Assembly (NCBI RefSeq): GCF_002551005.1
Contig: NZ_NVOY01000021.1
Location: 1 to 33,220, forward strand
Origin: Bacillus pseudomycoides
GTDB lineage: Bacteria > Bacillota > Bacilli > Bacillales > Bacillaceae_G
Reading direction: 5' to 3'
DNA length: 33,220 nucleotides
Of this stretch, positions 8,329 to 17,111 are shown one piece after another. Both the position numbers and the translations under genes were made by a program. Each line of letters starts with the position of its first letter. The first letter of the stretch is position 1. The notes under the pieces were generated by a model, which searched no databases, was not told the origin of the DNA, and saw only the letters and a list, made by a program, of their open reading frames with translations.

Positions 8329-8384
8329 TATTTCAGATACCAGCAACTCATATGTGATTTATATAGTATAACAAACAGCAGAAA

Positions 8385-8433
8385 TAAAAATAGAGAGAAT
8401 TATCGACTATATATTGACGACAATTCCCTCTAT
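8385..8433 (-). terminator. Terminator of the SGNH-like protein gene
   Basis: On the minus strand TAGAGGGAATT pairs with AATTCTCTCTA, followed by a T-run. It starts about 30 bases after the stop codon. Confidence 0.75.
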
Positions 8434-8464
8434 TACAATCACAAATCATTCTGCTAAACTATCA

Positions 8465-9289
8465 TTATTTTGCAACGAAATAATTCGTCACATACTGCGC
8501 CCAAATCTCATGACCTTTCGCGCTTGGGAAACCAAACTCATCTTGTAAATATGGTAAGATACTCTTCGTCGTTGGATCTGGCCATACTTCCCAATGATTA
8601 ATATATGTATAACCGTTTTGCTCAGCAAGCTGCTTCAAAGCAGCAATCGCTTTCGGATAATTCTTTGCATTATACACTGGATTTGGCGGTTGGATCATAA
8701 TCACCGCATCCTTCGCTCCTGCTTGCAATGATTTTACAAACTTTTGCGTATTTGCTACAGAATTACCGTTACCCGTTTTACTATTATCTGTAACAAACGG
8801 CGGTTCAAATAAAATCACATCTGGCTTTGCATCTGCAATCTCTTTATCACGATTCTTCGCAATTAAATCATCTGTACTTTCATCTTTAAACTCTTTTACA
8901 GTAACATTCCAAAGACCTTCACCATATGCCTGCTTTAAATTAGCAGTCAACTTTGCTGGCCAAGCATCAGCCGCTGAAGCTTGATCCCCAACAATAACAA
9001 GATTCACAGCCTTCTTATCAGCTGCTGCTTTCTTCAGCTTTTCCTTTACCGCATCAGGTAAATTCTTTGCATATGCTTCATTATAGGACACTTTTGATTC
9101 CGTCTTTTTCTCTTCTGTCTTTGCACTTTGCTTTTGTGTACTTTCTTCTTCCACTTTCGCCTCTTGCTTTGTTTCACCTGCTTGTTGCGTTGCATTGGCA
9201 ACTTTCTTATTCCAATACAACTTACCGCTCACAACAGAAGCAACAAACACCACAAAAACAAAAAGCACAAATAATACTTTTTTATTCAT
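8465..9289 (-). CDS. Membrane-anchored SGNH/GDSL hydrolase-like protein with altered active-site motifs (274 residues)
   Basis: An N-terminal signal anchor (residues 5-21) is followed by a low-complexity K/E/Q/T linker (30-68) and an SGNH-fold domain (about 75-274). The block I region reads IVGDQAS (G101-D102-Q103-A104-S105), so the usual GDS serine position holds Q103. Near the end, where D-x-x-H-P is expected, the sequence is GFPSAKGHEIWA, with F254 before the proline; only the later H260 remains. Either S105 substitutes or the protein is non-catalytic. SGNH proteins at such loci often remove or add acetyl groups on wall polysaccharides. It lies beside the LCP ligase gene but is separated from it by a bidirectional terminator. 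ATG 9289 follows GAGGTGAACGA. Confidence 0.82.
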   Translation of the reverse strand: MNKKVLFVLFVFVVFVASVVSGKLYWNKKVANATQQAGETKQEAKVEEESTQKQSAKTEEKKTESKVSYNEAYAKNLPDAVKEKLKKAAADKKAVNLVIVGDQASAADAWPAKLTANLKQAYGEGLWNVTVKEFKDESTDDLIAKNRDKEIADAKPDVILFEPPFVTDNSKTGNGNSVANTQKFVKSLQAGAKDAVIMIQPPNPVYNAKNYPKAIAALKQLAEQNGYTYINHWEVWPDPTTKSILPYLQDEFGFPSAKGHEIWAQYVTNYFVAK

Positions 9290-9347
9290 TCGTTCACCTC
9301 ATCTGTTCTTCTCATACTACATATATATTAGTATAAAAGCATGTAAA

Positions 9348-9384
9348 AATAAACCCAACTACTGTAAGAGTAGTTGGGTTTATG
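9348..9384. terminator. Strong hairpin terminator between the LCP and SGNH genes
   Basis: AAACCCAACTACT (9351-9363) pairs perfectly with AGTAGTTGGGTTT (9369-9381) around a five-base loop. The minus-strand exit is TTTTTAC, so it ends the LCP transcript about ten bases past the stop codon. Confidence 0.85.
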
Positions 9385-9389
9385 GAAAA

Positions 9390-10310
9390 TTATTTCTTAG
9401 GTAACTCAAGATGATCTCTTAACTTATTAGATAGGTTTTGACGGTCTTGCTCTGGCACGAAATAGTACCAAATTTTATCTTGTATATGACCATCTCCAGG
9501 AATTTGAATATCCTCTTTATTTTGTAGACAATCTTTATAATTCTTTTGCATATCAAACATTTGATCTTGTGTTAAGTTTGTTTTCACATTCTTCTGGATT
9601 GCTTTTAATACATCACCATAGTTAGCAAGTGATGAGACGTTAGCACCTTTTGAAATAACAGCCTCCATCACTTGACGTTGACGCATTTGACGACCAAAAT
9701 CACCACGAGGATCTTGCTTACGCATACGAGTATACGCTAGAGCTTCATCACCTGTTAAATGAATATTTCCTTTAGCAAAATGGTGTGCATCCTGCGTAAA
9801 CTCTAAATCATTATTTACATCTACACCACCAACGGCATCAACAATATCTTTAAAGCCTTCCATGTTTACTTCAATATAATAATTAATTGGCATATCTAAA
9901 AACTTCTCTACTGTTGCAACAGACATATCCACGCCGCCAAACGCATAAGCATGATTAATTTTATCTTTTTTACCTTTACCAACAATCTCAGTATAAGTGT
10001 CACGTGGAATACTTACTGTTTTCATTGATTTTGTTTTTGGATTTAATGTAATAACCATTAAAGAATCCGAACGTCCTTTATCCTCCCCACGCTCATCTGC
10101 ACCTAATAACAAAATGGAGACAGGTTTAGACTCTTTTACTTTAGCTTTTGCTTCTTCTGCTCCCTTGCTATTATCTTTATCACGTTGCAATGGCTTATGT
10201 ACCGAATCTAGCGTACTAGATACATTAGAATAAACGTTATATGCATATACTCCCCCAGCAACTACAAGAACACCTACAATACCAAGAATCCAAAATAGAG
10301 CCTTTTTCAT
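9390..10310 (-). CDS. LytR-CpsA-Psr (LCP) family cell-wall glycopolymer ligase (306 residues)
   Basis: LCP enzymes transfer undecaprenyl-linked glycopolymers to peptidoglycan outside the cell. A signal anchor (residues 4-25) precedes the LCP domain (about 64-230). Characteristic residues are visible: D72 and R80/D82 in LLGADERGEDKGRSDS, R103-D104 in SIPRDTY, KINHAYAFGG, and the arginine-rich YTRMRKQDPRGDFGRQMRQR segment that binds the lipid pyrophosphate. ATG 10310 is chosen over the start at 10364 because it has AAAGG upstream and begins the usual basic-hydrophobic anchor. It lies at the distal edge of the exopolysaccharide locus and may anchor that polymer or other secondary wall polymers. 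The genome of such bacteria carries several LCP paralogues, so the specific substrate is open. Confidence 0.92.
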   Translation of the reverse strand: MKKALFWILGIVGVLVVAGGVYAYNVYSNVSSTLDSVHKPLQRDKDNSKGAEEAKAKVKESKPVSILLLGADERGEDKGRSDSLMVITLNPKTKSMKTVSIPRDTYTEIVGKGKKDKINHAYAFGGVDMSVATVEKFLDMPINYYIEVNMEGFKDIVDAVGGVDVNNDLEFTQDAHHFAKGNIHLTGDEALAYTRMRKQDPRGDFGRQMRQRQVMEAVISKGANVSSLANYGDVLKAIQKNVKTNLTQDQMFDMQKNYKDCLQNKEDIQIPGDGHIQDKIWYYFVPEQDRQNLSNKLRDHLELPKK

Positions 10311-10355
10311 TGTTGTAACCTTCTTTCTTAAAGCATATTTATGAGTACCAAACAC

Positions 10356-10371
10356 ATTATACATGTATAAG
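10356..10371 (-). promoter_or_regulatory. Candidate -10 box overlapped by a palindrome upstream of the LCP gene
   Basis: On the minus strand TATAAT (10356-10361) lies about 46 bases before ATG 10310 and overlaps the perfect 14-base palindrome TTATACATGTATAA (10358-10371). The -35 is weak (TTGGTT, 19-base spacing), which is compatible with a regulated promoter. Confidence 0.4.
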
Positions 10372-10762
10372 CTACTTTATAACCAACTGATGTTTCAATT
10401 ATATATTTCCCTACACTTTTTGTCTAAATTAGGATTAATGATGATTTTTTATACGTTACATGTCAATCTAAAATATTATTATAGTTAATTAGCTAAAGCA
10501 TAGTTTATCCTATAATACTACTAAATTAATTAAATCCCTCGCCTTTAATCTTCTAGACTTATAAAAAGACTTAACACGTCAATGTTTTCTACTATTTAGC
10601 GCTTCAATTAAAAAGCTGTCCTTAATTATATTTCAACATGTGTCAAATAAAATTAAGGATCGCAACCCCCTATCTAAAACAAAGATTTCTGTTCATCAAT
10701 CCCATTCTTCGGATTAGAACCCTTCAACCAAACTGGTACACCTTATTATTAATCTGTATATT
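10372..10762. other. Gene-free interval between the exopolysaccharide locus and the LCP gene
   Basis: No convincing gene and no strong terminator. A 22-codon minus-strand fragment (10674-10742) reads like the end of a protein (V-P-V-W-L-K-G-S-N-P-K) but has stop codons directly before it, so it may be a remnant. Confidence 0.4.
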
Positions 10763-11848
10763 TTAATGTTGCAAATCTACTATTGGCTTGTCTTTTTCCT
10801 CAAGCATATAAATAATAGCAAACATGCAGTACAAATAAGGAATAGCATGACCGGCTAAAGACATTCCATTTACTAAAAAAGGAACCATAATAATCCCAGC
10901 TTTAAAGTTAGTTTTTCTAAGTATTTCCCACCAAAGAACTACCAAAATAGTAAATCCTATTAAACCAGATTCTATTAAGTATGTGATAATAAAGTTATGT
11001 GCACCTATACTCAAGTACTCAAAAGAATTTCCGAAACCAATCCCCAATAATACATTACTAGCTGTAGTATTTTTTATAAACTCCCAAGCCCTATCAATAA
11101 TTTCAATTTTCGATAAAAAACTCACATCTGAATTGAAATAACTAGAAATAAAAAATATTCCCATAGAAGCAGATGCTATTACTAACAATATTCTAATCCA
11201 TTTTGATTTAAAACCTATTAAAATATAAAATGTAAAAAGGGTAAATATAGCTGCTCTTGAAAAAGTAAGAATACATAATATCGCTAAAATAGACATTTGC
11301 CATTTAAGTGTAATTTTTTTACAATTTCGCAAATAAACACAAAAGAAAAATAGGGAAATAATAAAAATACCTACAAAATTAGAATCTTGATACATAAAAC
11401 TATTCATTTTATACTTATAAAAACCCGAATCCACTTGTGATAACTGCCATGTATTCTGAAGAGACCAGGGATGAGTTAATCTCCAATAAGCTTCTATCAC
11501 TAATAACATAATAGATATATTTATAAACTTTTTTGATAATTTTAAAATGTTATCTATATCCAAGTCATATAAAACCATAAAACTAAGAATAAAATAAACA
11601 AGGGATAACATTACGTTATATACTGCGTTAGTTTGCTCTGTAATAAGCATAAATTGAGTAATTAATAAATAACCTAAAAAAATTAATGATATACTCATTA
11701 AAGCATTAAAATATATCTTTTTATTTTTTAAAATGTAAAAAAATAAACCTATACAGGACATCACAAACAAGAGATAGTTGGGACTTATAGGTAAAAGATT
11801 AATAAAAAAACCTGAAAAAACAATTAAAAGAAATGCTATTCGGTACAT
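10763..11848 (-). CDS. O-antigen polymerase/ligase-like membrane protein (Wzy), 361 residues
   Basis: Very hydrophobic protein with about ten predicted helices and a larger loop in the second half containing GIGFGNSFEYLSIGAHNFIIT. The pairing of IGFGNS with HNFIITYLIESGLIGF is the usual signature of Wzy/O-antigen ligase proteins. It would polymerise flipped repeat units on the outer face of the membrane. The length fits, and ATG 11848 begins directly with a membrane helix. Last gene of the locus, 145 bases after the acetyltransferase. The sequence is strongly AT-rich with many A/T runs, like the neighbouring flippase. Confidence 0.85.
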   Translation of the reverse strand: MYRIAFLLIVFSGFFINLLPISPNYLLFVMSCIGLFFYILKNKKIYFNALMSISLIFLGYLLITQFMLITEQTNAVYNVMLSLVYFILSFMVLYDLDIDNILKLSKKFINISIMLLVIEAYWRLTHPWSLQNTWQLSQVDSGFYKYKMNSFMYQDSNFVGIFIISLFFFCVYLRNCKKITLKWQMSILAILCILTFSRAAIFTLFTFYILIGFKSKWIRILLVIASASMGIFFISSYFNSDVSFLSKIEIIDRAWEFIKNTTASNVLLGIGFGNSFEYLSIGAHNFIITYLIESGLIGFTILVVLWWEILRKTNFKAGIIMVPFLVNGMSLAGHAIPYLYCMFAIIYMLEEKDKPIVDLQH

Positions 11849-11993
11849 TTTAAACTCCTCTAACCTTCAATATGACATTTAAAATTATACAATATTTTAT
11901 ATAGTGCTAGTAGACTAATAATCGTTTTTTAACAATAGGACTACATGGTGAAGTTTAACTAGCTAACACCAATAAAACCTATACCAACTCCAA

Positions 11994-12602
11994 TTATTTA
12001 CTAAGATTTTTCTTTTTATATTGTTTAAATTTTTGTTTTGGTATATATCCGTAATATTCATATTTATCTTTATAGTCTATTCTTTCATCTTCAGAAAATT
12101 TTTTCACAATTTTAGCTGGGTTACCTGCAATTACACAATACCCTTCTTCAAAACTTTTAGTCACAACTGATCCTGCACCTACTATTGTGTGGTTTCCTAA
12201 AGTCACACCCGGTAAAATTGTAGAATTCATACCAATCCAACAGTAATTACCAATAATAACTTTTTTACCCACATGCTTTCTGTAATCCATACTATCATGA
12301 TTTGCACTTATAATTCCTACATTAGGACCAATAAGTGTATAATCACCAACAACAACTTCTCCTATCCCTTGTATATAACAACCTGGTGTTGCTCCTACTG
12401 AACTATTTATACCAACTTTTACATTTCCCGAAACTATTGATCTAGGATGTACAGGCCAGTAAATTTTTTTATTTTTATTATACAATTTAAATTGTATATA
12501 TTGTTTTAACGTAATGGGGATTTTAATCTCTAGTATTCTAAAATAATCCTTAAAAAATGTAAAATTTTTAATTAACGTTTTTACCTTTTTTAAATACGAC
12601 AT
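11994..12602 (-). CDS. Left-handed beta-helix acetyltransferase of the exopolysaccharide locus (202 residues)
   Basis: Hexapeptide-repeat O-acetyltransferase (maltose/galactoside or WbbJ/CapG type) that would use acetyl-CoA to modify a sugar of the repeat unit in the cytoplasm. Repeats run from about residue 55 (SGNVKVGINSSVG) to GAGSVVT. HDSMDYRKH carries the likely catalytic histidine, and CVIAGNPAKIVKKF is the standard C-terminal signature. The N-terminal 45 residues are a basic helical extension. ATG 12602 has GGGAG eight bases upstream. The start overlaps the flippase 3' end by 35 bases, so the two are coupled. Confidence 0.87.
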   Translation of the reverse strand: MSYLKKVKTLIKNFTFFKDYFRILEIKIPITLKQYIQFKLYNKNKKIYWPVHPRSIVSGNVKVGINSSVGATPGCYIQGIGEVVVGDYTLIGPNVGIISANHDSMDYRKHVGKKVIIGNYCWIGMNSTILPGVTLGNHTIVGAGSVVTKSFEEGYCVIAGNPAKIVKKFSEDERIDYKDKYEYYGYIPKQKFKQYKKKNLSK

Positions 12603-14052
12603 GTTTTTTCTCCCTTAGATTAGAAAGTATTTTATTAGAATAAATGAGAATTTCATTATTAATAACTAGGTTTAAAACTAGTATTGAAACTAATATTGAA
12701 ATTATCATCATAATTAGTCCTATCAGCACGTTAAATGAAAAAAGAGAAACATATACACCATAAAATGCAAGCACAATTCCTCCTGTAATTAGTACTCCCT
12801 TTATAAAATCACGAAATGGAAAAACATCCCTAATATTAACATTTAAAGTTTTAGCAATTTGATAACATTGAATACCCATTAAGAAATGTGTATTTATTAC
12901 AATTGCAATTGCTGCTCCTAAAACCCCCAATTTATTAATCAAGAAGAAACTCAAGAAAAGATTACTTATTAAATTAATTATAGAATTAACAGTGTATAGA
13001 CGATTAAGACCTAAAGCTAAAAAGAAAGCTCCATAATAGTATATTCTTGACAAAGCATTTAACTGATAAATTCTAAATAAATCTACGGTATTCAAATAAC
13101 TTTCAGAGAAAAGAATAACTATGATTTCTTTAGCAAAAACAATGAATACAATTGTAATAGGAACTATTATTGTAATCATTACCTTTCCTGCCCTAATCCA
13201 TAAATTCAGAATTTCTTTATTGTTATTTGAATTATACTTACTTTTAAATGAAGGTATTAAAATATTAAATAAAGATAATCCTATTAATCCTAAAACTGGG
13301 ATTTCATACGAAGCAGTAGCAATTATAGCAAAATCTTCCTTACTTAATAATTTTCCAGTAACAAGTTTATCAAGATTAGTATTAACAACTCCAATTATTG
13401 AAGATAGTCCTATCGGTATGCTAAACAAAATTATTTCTTTAATTTTCTTAAAAGAAATATCACTTACTTTAACTTTTGTTTTATATATAAAATAAATGAA
13501 AATCATTAATTTACAAACTTCTCTCAAAGTCATGGCCAATAATATAGCGATTAAACCTTGCTTATTGTACAACATAAGTAACAATTGTAAAATAAATATT
13601 ATATTGGGTAAAAATGAAATTAGTATTATTAATTTAAATCGATTAAAAGAAATAAAAATGTTCTCAATAGAAGCATTGATGAAACTAAGTAAAAACAACA
13701 CTAAAAAACATATAAAGTATTTTGTGAATAAATCTGTATTGAAGTTATAGTTAAAATAGTAAATACTTACCACACAAACAGGAAGCAACAAAATAGTCGC
13801 TAATAACAGTACTATATAAAAATTAGGCAAATACACACCTTTTTTTTCAGAAGACATAAAATAGAGCACTGCAGAAGGTAACCCTAACGATGCTATAGAT
13901 ACAACTAAAGTTATAGCAACAATCACCTGTCTATATTCAGAAAACACCTCAACACTCAGATATCTTGATATAATCATTATAGATATAAGATTCAAAAAAA
14001 CAGTAAATGCTTTGCTAAGAAGCAATAATATACTTTTAACTTTGTTATCCAT
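12568..14052 (-). CDS. Polysaccharide repeat-unit flippase, Wzx/MATE-like (494 residues)
   Basis: Integral membrane protein with 12-14 hydrophobic segments spread over its full length and few long loops, the profile of polysaccharide-specific transporters. Family-like segments include LISIMIISRYLSVEVFSEYRQ at the first helix pair, GLPSAVLYFMSS, and GLNRLYTVNSIINLISN followed by GVLGAAIAI in the second half. It would flip undecaprenyl-linked repeats to the outer leaflet for the Wzy polymerase two genes downstream. ATG 14052 follows AAGGAG. A 352-base gap with a hairpin separates it from wecC, so it may have its own promoter. Very AT-rich. Confidence 0.9.
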   Translation of the reverse strand: MDNKVKSILLLLSKAFTVFLNLISIMIISRYLSVEVFSEYRQVIVAITLVVSIASLGLPSAVLYFMSSEKKGVYLPNFYIVLLLATILLLPVCVVSIYYFNYNFNTDLFTKYFICFLVLFLLSFINASIENIFISFNRFKLIILISFLPNIIFILQLLLMLYNKQGLIAILLAMTLREVCKLMIFIYFIYKTKVKVSDISFKKIKEIILFSIPIGLSSIIGVVNTNLDKLVTGKLLSKEDFAIIATASYEIPVLGLIGLSLFNILIPSFKSKYNSNNNKEILNLWIRAGKVMITIIVPITIVFIVFAKEIIVILFSESYLNTVDLFRIYQLNALSRIYYYGAFFLALGLNRLYTVNSIINLISNLFLSFFLINKLGVLGAAIAIVINTHFLMGIQCYQIAKTLNVNIRDVFPFRDFIKGVLITGGIVLAFYGVYVSLFSFNVLIGLIMMIISILVSILVLNLVINNEILIYSNKILSNLREKKHVVFKKGKNVN

Positions 14053-14404
14053 TAAACTACTCCTTCATTTTATGTTCATAACTACTCATACTTAAATTAT
14101 AGCTAAAACAATAGAATATTAATAACTTATTAGGTCGCTGACTGAGTAATTATAATAAAAGAAAAATAACAAAAGGAATCTTATATCTTATATCTTATAA
14201 GTGAGATACAATAGTCGTTACATTTTCTTTTATAACAAATTGTCCCCATTCAAATAGAAGAATTAAATAGGACACATTAGGAACATATTTATAACCATTA
14301 TATTACTAAAAACTCATTAGATATAGCACTCTACATCTACTAAAACAACTATACCGGACTAATAGGCACCTTTCATTTAAGGTGCCTTTGTCCTTGTACT
14401 TGCA
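14053..14404. other. Gap between wecC and the flippase gene, with a hairpin and short tandem repeats
   Basis: A perfect hairpin pairs AGGCACCTT (14364-14372) with AAGGTGCCT (14379-14387) just after wecC. The T-run is poor on both strands, so termination would be partial. Three near-identical heptamers (CTTATAT, CTTATAT, CTTATAA) run from 14180 to 14200. No gene is seen. Confidence 0.5.
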
Positions 14405-15688
14405 TTATGCTTCTACAGTCTCAAAAACTTCTAATTCATACAAATTATTAAAGTTATAATAAGTAATATCTTTGTTTTGGACTTTCACGCAGTTACGAGT
14501 ATCAAATATTATAGCTCTTTTTGCATTCTGAATAATAATTTGCTCATCTAGCTGTTTGAATTCATTATGATCTGTTAAAACTAAGATACAATCCGCGTTT
14601 CTTACTGCATCTTCCAAATTATACAGATTAAAATGTACTTGTTGTTTATGCACATGTGGATCATGAACAGCGACTTCATAACCAGCTTCTTCAAGTAAAT
14701 CAATTACTGTCATAGCTGGACTTTCTCGAACATCATCAATATTTCCTTTATAAGTAATCCCTAGGACTGCAATCTTAGAGTTTTTATCTGGTACAATTTT
14801 CAATAACTGTTCTACCACAAAAGAAGGCATAGAGTTATTTATAGAACGCGCATTTGACATTAATAAAGATTGCTCGGGAGCTTTCTCAATAATAAAATAC
14901 GGATCTACAGCTAAACAATGTCCTCCTACGCCTGGTCCTGGAAAATGTAGGTTTACCCGAGGATGATGATTTGCTAATTTTATAACTTCTAAAGCATTTA
15001 CACCTAGTTTCTCAGAAACTTTAACTAGCTCATTTGCTAATGCAATATTTACATCACGAAACGTATTTTCCATTAACTTCGACATTTCTGCTGTCACTGC
15101 AGTAGTTTCTAGAATTTCTCCTTTTACAAAACTACTATATACTTCAACTGCTCTCTGTGTAGATTTCTTATTAATTCCACCAACGATTCTTGTATTATCT
15201 ACCAATTCTATTAGAATGCGTCCTGGTAATACACGTTCTGGACAATGTGCAAGATAAATCTCTTCTCCTACATCCCATCCCTGCTCTTCAAGAATTGGAG
15301 CTACTACATCATCAATAGTTCTTGGAGGTATAGTAGACTCTACAATTACAACACTATCTTTCTTTAAGAAAGGTACAATAGATTTTGTTGCTTCTATAAC
15401 ATAATCTAGGTTGGCAGTATGGTCTATGTTATGTGGGGTTGGAACGGCAATAATAAATACATCTGCATAAGTTGGTTGCAAGCTTGCAACCAACTTTCCT
15501 TGTTCTACTACCTCTTTAACTAATTCTCCCAAACCTACTTCTTCAATATGAACTTTACCCTGATTAATCATTTCAACGGCAATAGGATTAACGTCTACCC
15601 CTGTGACATGATATCCTGCTTTCGCGAATATCGCTGATGTTGGTAAACCAATATAACCCAAACCTATTACACAGATACTTTTACTCAT
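14405..15688 (-). CDS. wecC: UDP-N-acetyl-D-mannosamine dehydrogenase, WecC type (427 residues)
   Basis: Oxidises UDP-ManNAc to UDP-ManNAcA with two NAD+, supplying a uronic acid for the polymer. The N-terminal Rossmann motif is VIGLGYIGLPT. AVPTPHNID, YCPERVLPG-like AHCPERVLPG, NTFRDVNIALANEL and HHPRVNLHFPGPGVGGHC with catalytic C258 follow. The C-terminal domain has ITYKGNIDDVRESPA. The HHPRVN...GPGVGGHC block favours WecC/CapO over UDP-glucose dehydrogenases of the TuaD/Ugd type. ATG 15688 has AAGGA nine bases upstream; a TTG nine bases earlier is less likely. No UDP-GlcNAc 2-epimerase gene lies in the window, so the precursor must come from an epimerase elsewhere. Confidence 0.9.
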   Translation of the reverse strand: MSKSICVIGLGYIGLPTSAIFAKAGYHVTGVDVNPIAVEMINQGKVHIEEVGLGELVKEVVEQGKLVASLQPTYADVFIIAVPTPHNIDHTANLDYVIEATKSIVPFLKKDSVVIVESTIPPRTIDDVVAPILEEQGWDVGEEIYLAHCPERVLPGRILIELVDNTRIVGGINKKSTQRAVEVYSSFVKGEILETTAVTAEMSKLMENTFRDVNIALANELVKVSEKLGVNALEVIKLANHHPRVNLHFPGPGVGGHCLAVDPYFIIEKAPEQSLLMSNARSINNSMPSFVVEQLLKIVPDKNSKIAVLGITYKGNIDDVRESPAMTVIDLLEEAGYEVAVHDPHVHKQQVHFNLYNLEDAVRNADCILVLTDHNEFKQLDEQIIIQNAKRAIIFDTRNCVKVQNKDITYYNFNNLYELEVFETVEA

Positions 15689-15850
15689 CTTCACCAATCC
15701 TTACTTTTTAATTATTATTATTTTTTTAACCTTAAGCCCTTGTAATAGCTATAATTTTTATAATAGTCAATCTTTTTAGTCCCATTACAAATTGCTAACA
15801 TATATATCATTACTAGTTAGTGCTAGATACCAACTTAATCAAGCTATAAA

Positions 15851-17050
15851 TTAATTACTGTTTTTTACAAGGTTAACGTACTTTTGGGAGTTATAACTAT
15901 AACTATAAAATTCACTCAAATCCGAATAATCAAAAACAAGGGGAGATAAACTAATTTCAATTAATTTATCTGAAATTTTTTCCCTTTGATTTTCCACGTT
16001 TTCAAAAAGCTCATTCAGTATTGAGCCTACGTTCAAAATAGGCTTACCTGTATAAATATAATCAATAATCTTGCTAGGAATTTGACTTGTACTCTTATTA
16101 TTTAAATTAATTAATAAATCCATATTTTTCATAATACTAATAATCTCACTTCGATCTTTAAAAGTATTTATAGTAATAGGAAGTTCTCTTATATCCAGTC
16201 CCTCTATTCTTAAAAACTCTTCTAGTGCAGTAATATTCCCAAAGTAATGAAAATGTATATTTTTATTCTTTTTACTAGCTAAATTTAAACCATGAATAAA
16301 CTCAATAGGACTTCTAATTCCTTTATAAAAAGACCCAGCATACATTATATTAAATTTATGTGCGTCTATACTATAATCACTTTCTTTTGATTCTTCTTCA
16401 AAAAGTTGAGGTATAACATGAATTTTTGATGCATCCACCCCAAGTTTAGTATAGCAATCTATAGCACTTTTCGTTGGTATTACTATAGAATCTACATTAT
16501 TAAGTATTTTGGATTCAAATAACCTATCGTGCTTCCTGGTTTTGCGATCGGGATTATAAGAAAACGGATCTCCATAGTCAGCTATCCAATTTATATTAGG
16601 GTTATCCTTCTTAAGTAAGTGACCTGTAATATGAGTGGCAACTGGCAACCCTATAGTTACCATATTTAAATTTTTATTATGAAGACCCTTTTTTTTAATA
16701 TACCGATAAGAAGTTATGGCCCACTCTATAGTTCGATCAGGCCAAACCAAAACTTCATATAATTCTTTCAAGGCTTTAGTAAATAGGTTATTCCGAGAAC
16801 CCTTTAATATATTTCGATTAACATCCCATCTACCTTTGTCTTTGTGAAGTAAGAAGCCAGGTTTAACTTGATGAATGGTCATATTATCCATATTTTGAGC
16901 AATTAATTCTTTATATATATCATTATGAGGTAAAACGAGATCTACATGATATCCATCTCGTAATAAAGCATTTACAATTCCATTTGCCTGGAAAGCACGG
17001 GCTGTATTTTCTGGATAATACCAATAACTAATTACCAATACTCTTTTCAT
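15851..17050 (-). CDS. Glycosyltransferase, GT-B fold, family 4-like (399 residues)
   Basis: Cytoplasmic glycosyltransferase with a two-domain GT-B layout. The N-terminal domain starts KRVLVISYWYYPENTARAF and includes WIADYGDPFSYNP. The C-terminal nucleotide-binding domain starts near KFNIMYAGSFYKGIRSP and has LLINLNNKSTSQIPSKIIDY with GKPILNVG. The last segment corresponds to the donor-phosphate-binding region, but the usual E-x7-E is not clear (S-Q-I-P-S-K). ATG 17050 begins a canonical first strand. It lies between galE and wecC. Donor and acceptor sugars cannot be inferred. Confidence 0.83.
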   Translation of the reverse strand: MKRVLVISYWYYPENTARAFQANGIVNALLRDGYHVDLVLPHNDIYKELIAQNMDNMTIHQVKPGFLLHKDKGRWDVNRNILKGSRNNLFTKALKELYEVLVWPDRTIEWAITSYRYIKKKGLHNKNLNMVTIGLPVATHITGHLLKKDNPNINWIADYGDPFSYNPDRKTRKHDRLFESKILNNVDSIVIPTKSAIDCYTKLGVDASKIHVIPQLFEEESKESDYSIDAHKFNIMYAGSFYKGIRSPIEFIHGLNLASKKNKNIHFHYFGNITALEEFLRIEGLDIRELPITINTFKDRSEIISIMKNMDLLINLNNKSTSQIPSKIIDYIYTGKPILNVGSILNELFENVENQREKISDKLIEISLSPLVFDYSDLSEFYSYSYNSQKYVNLVKNSN

Positions 17051-17111
17051 TTTTTATAATAAATCCCTTCTAAAATTCATTTACATTATACTAATACATA
17101 CTTCCCTCTCT

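Noticed and set aside
14180-14200. Three CTTATA(T/A) heptamers suggesting a regulatory iteron
   Set aside because: Only three short AT-only units; likely slippage in AT-rich DNA.
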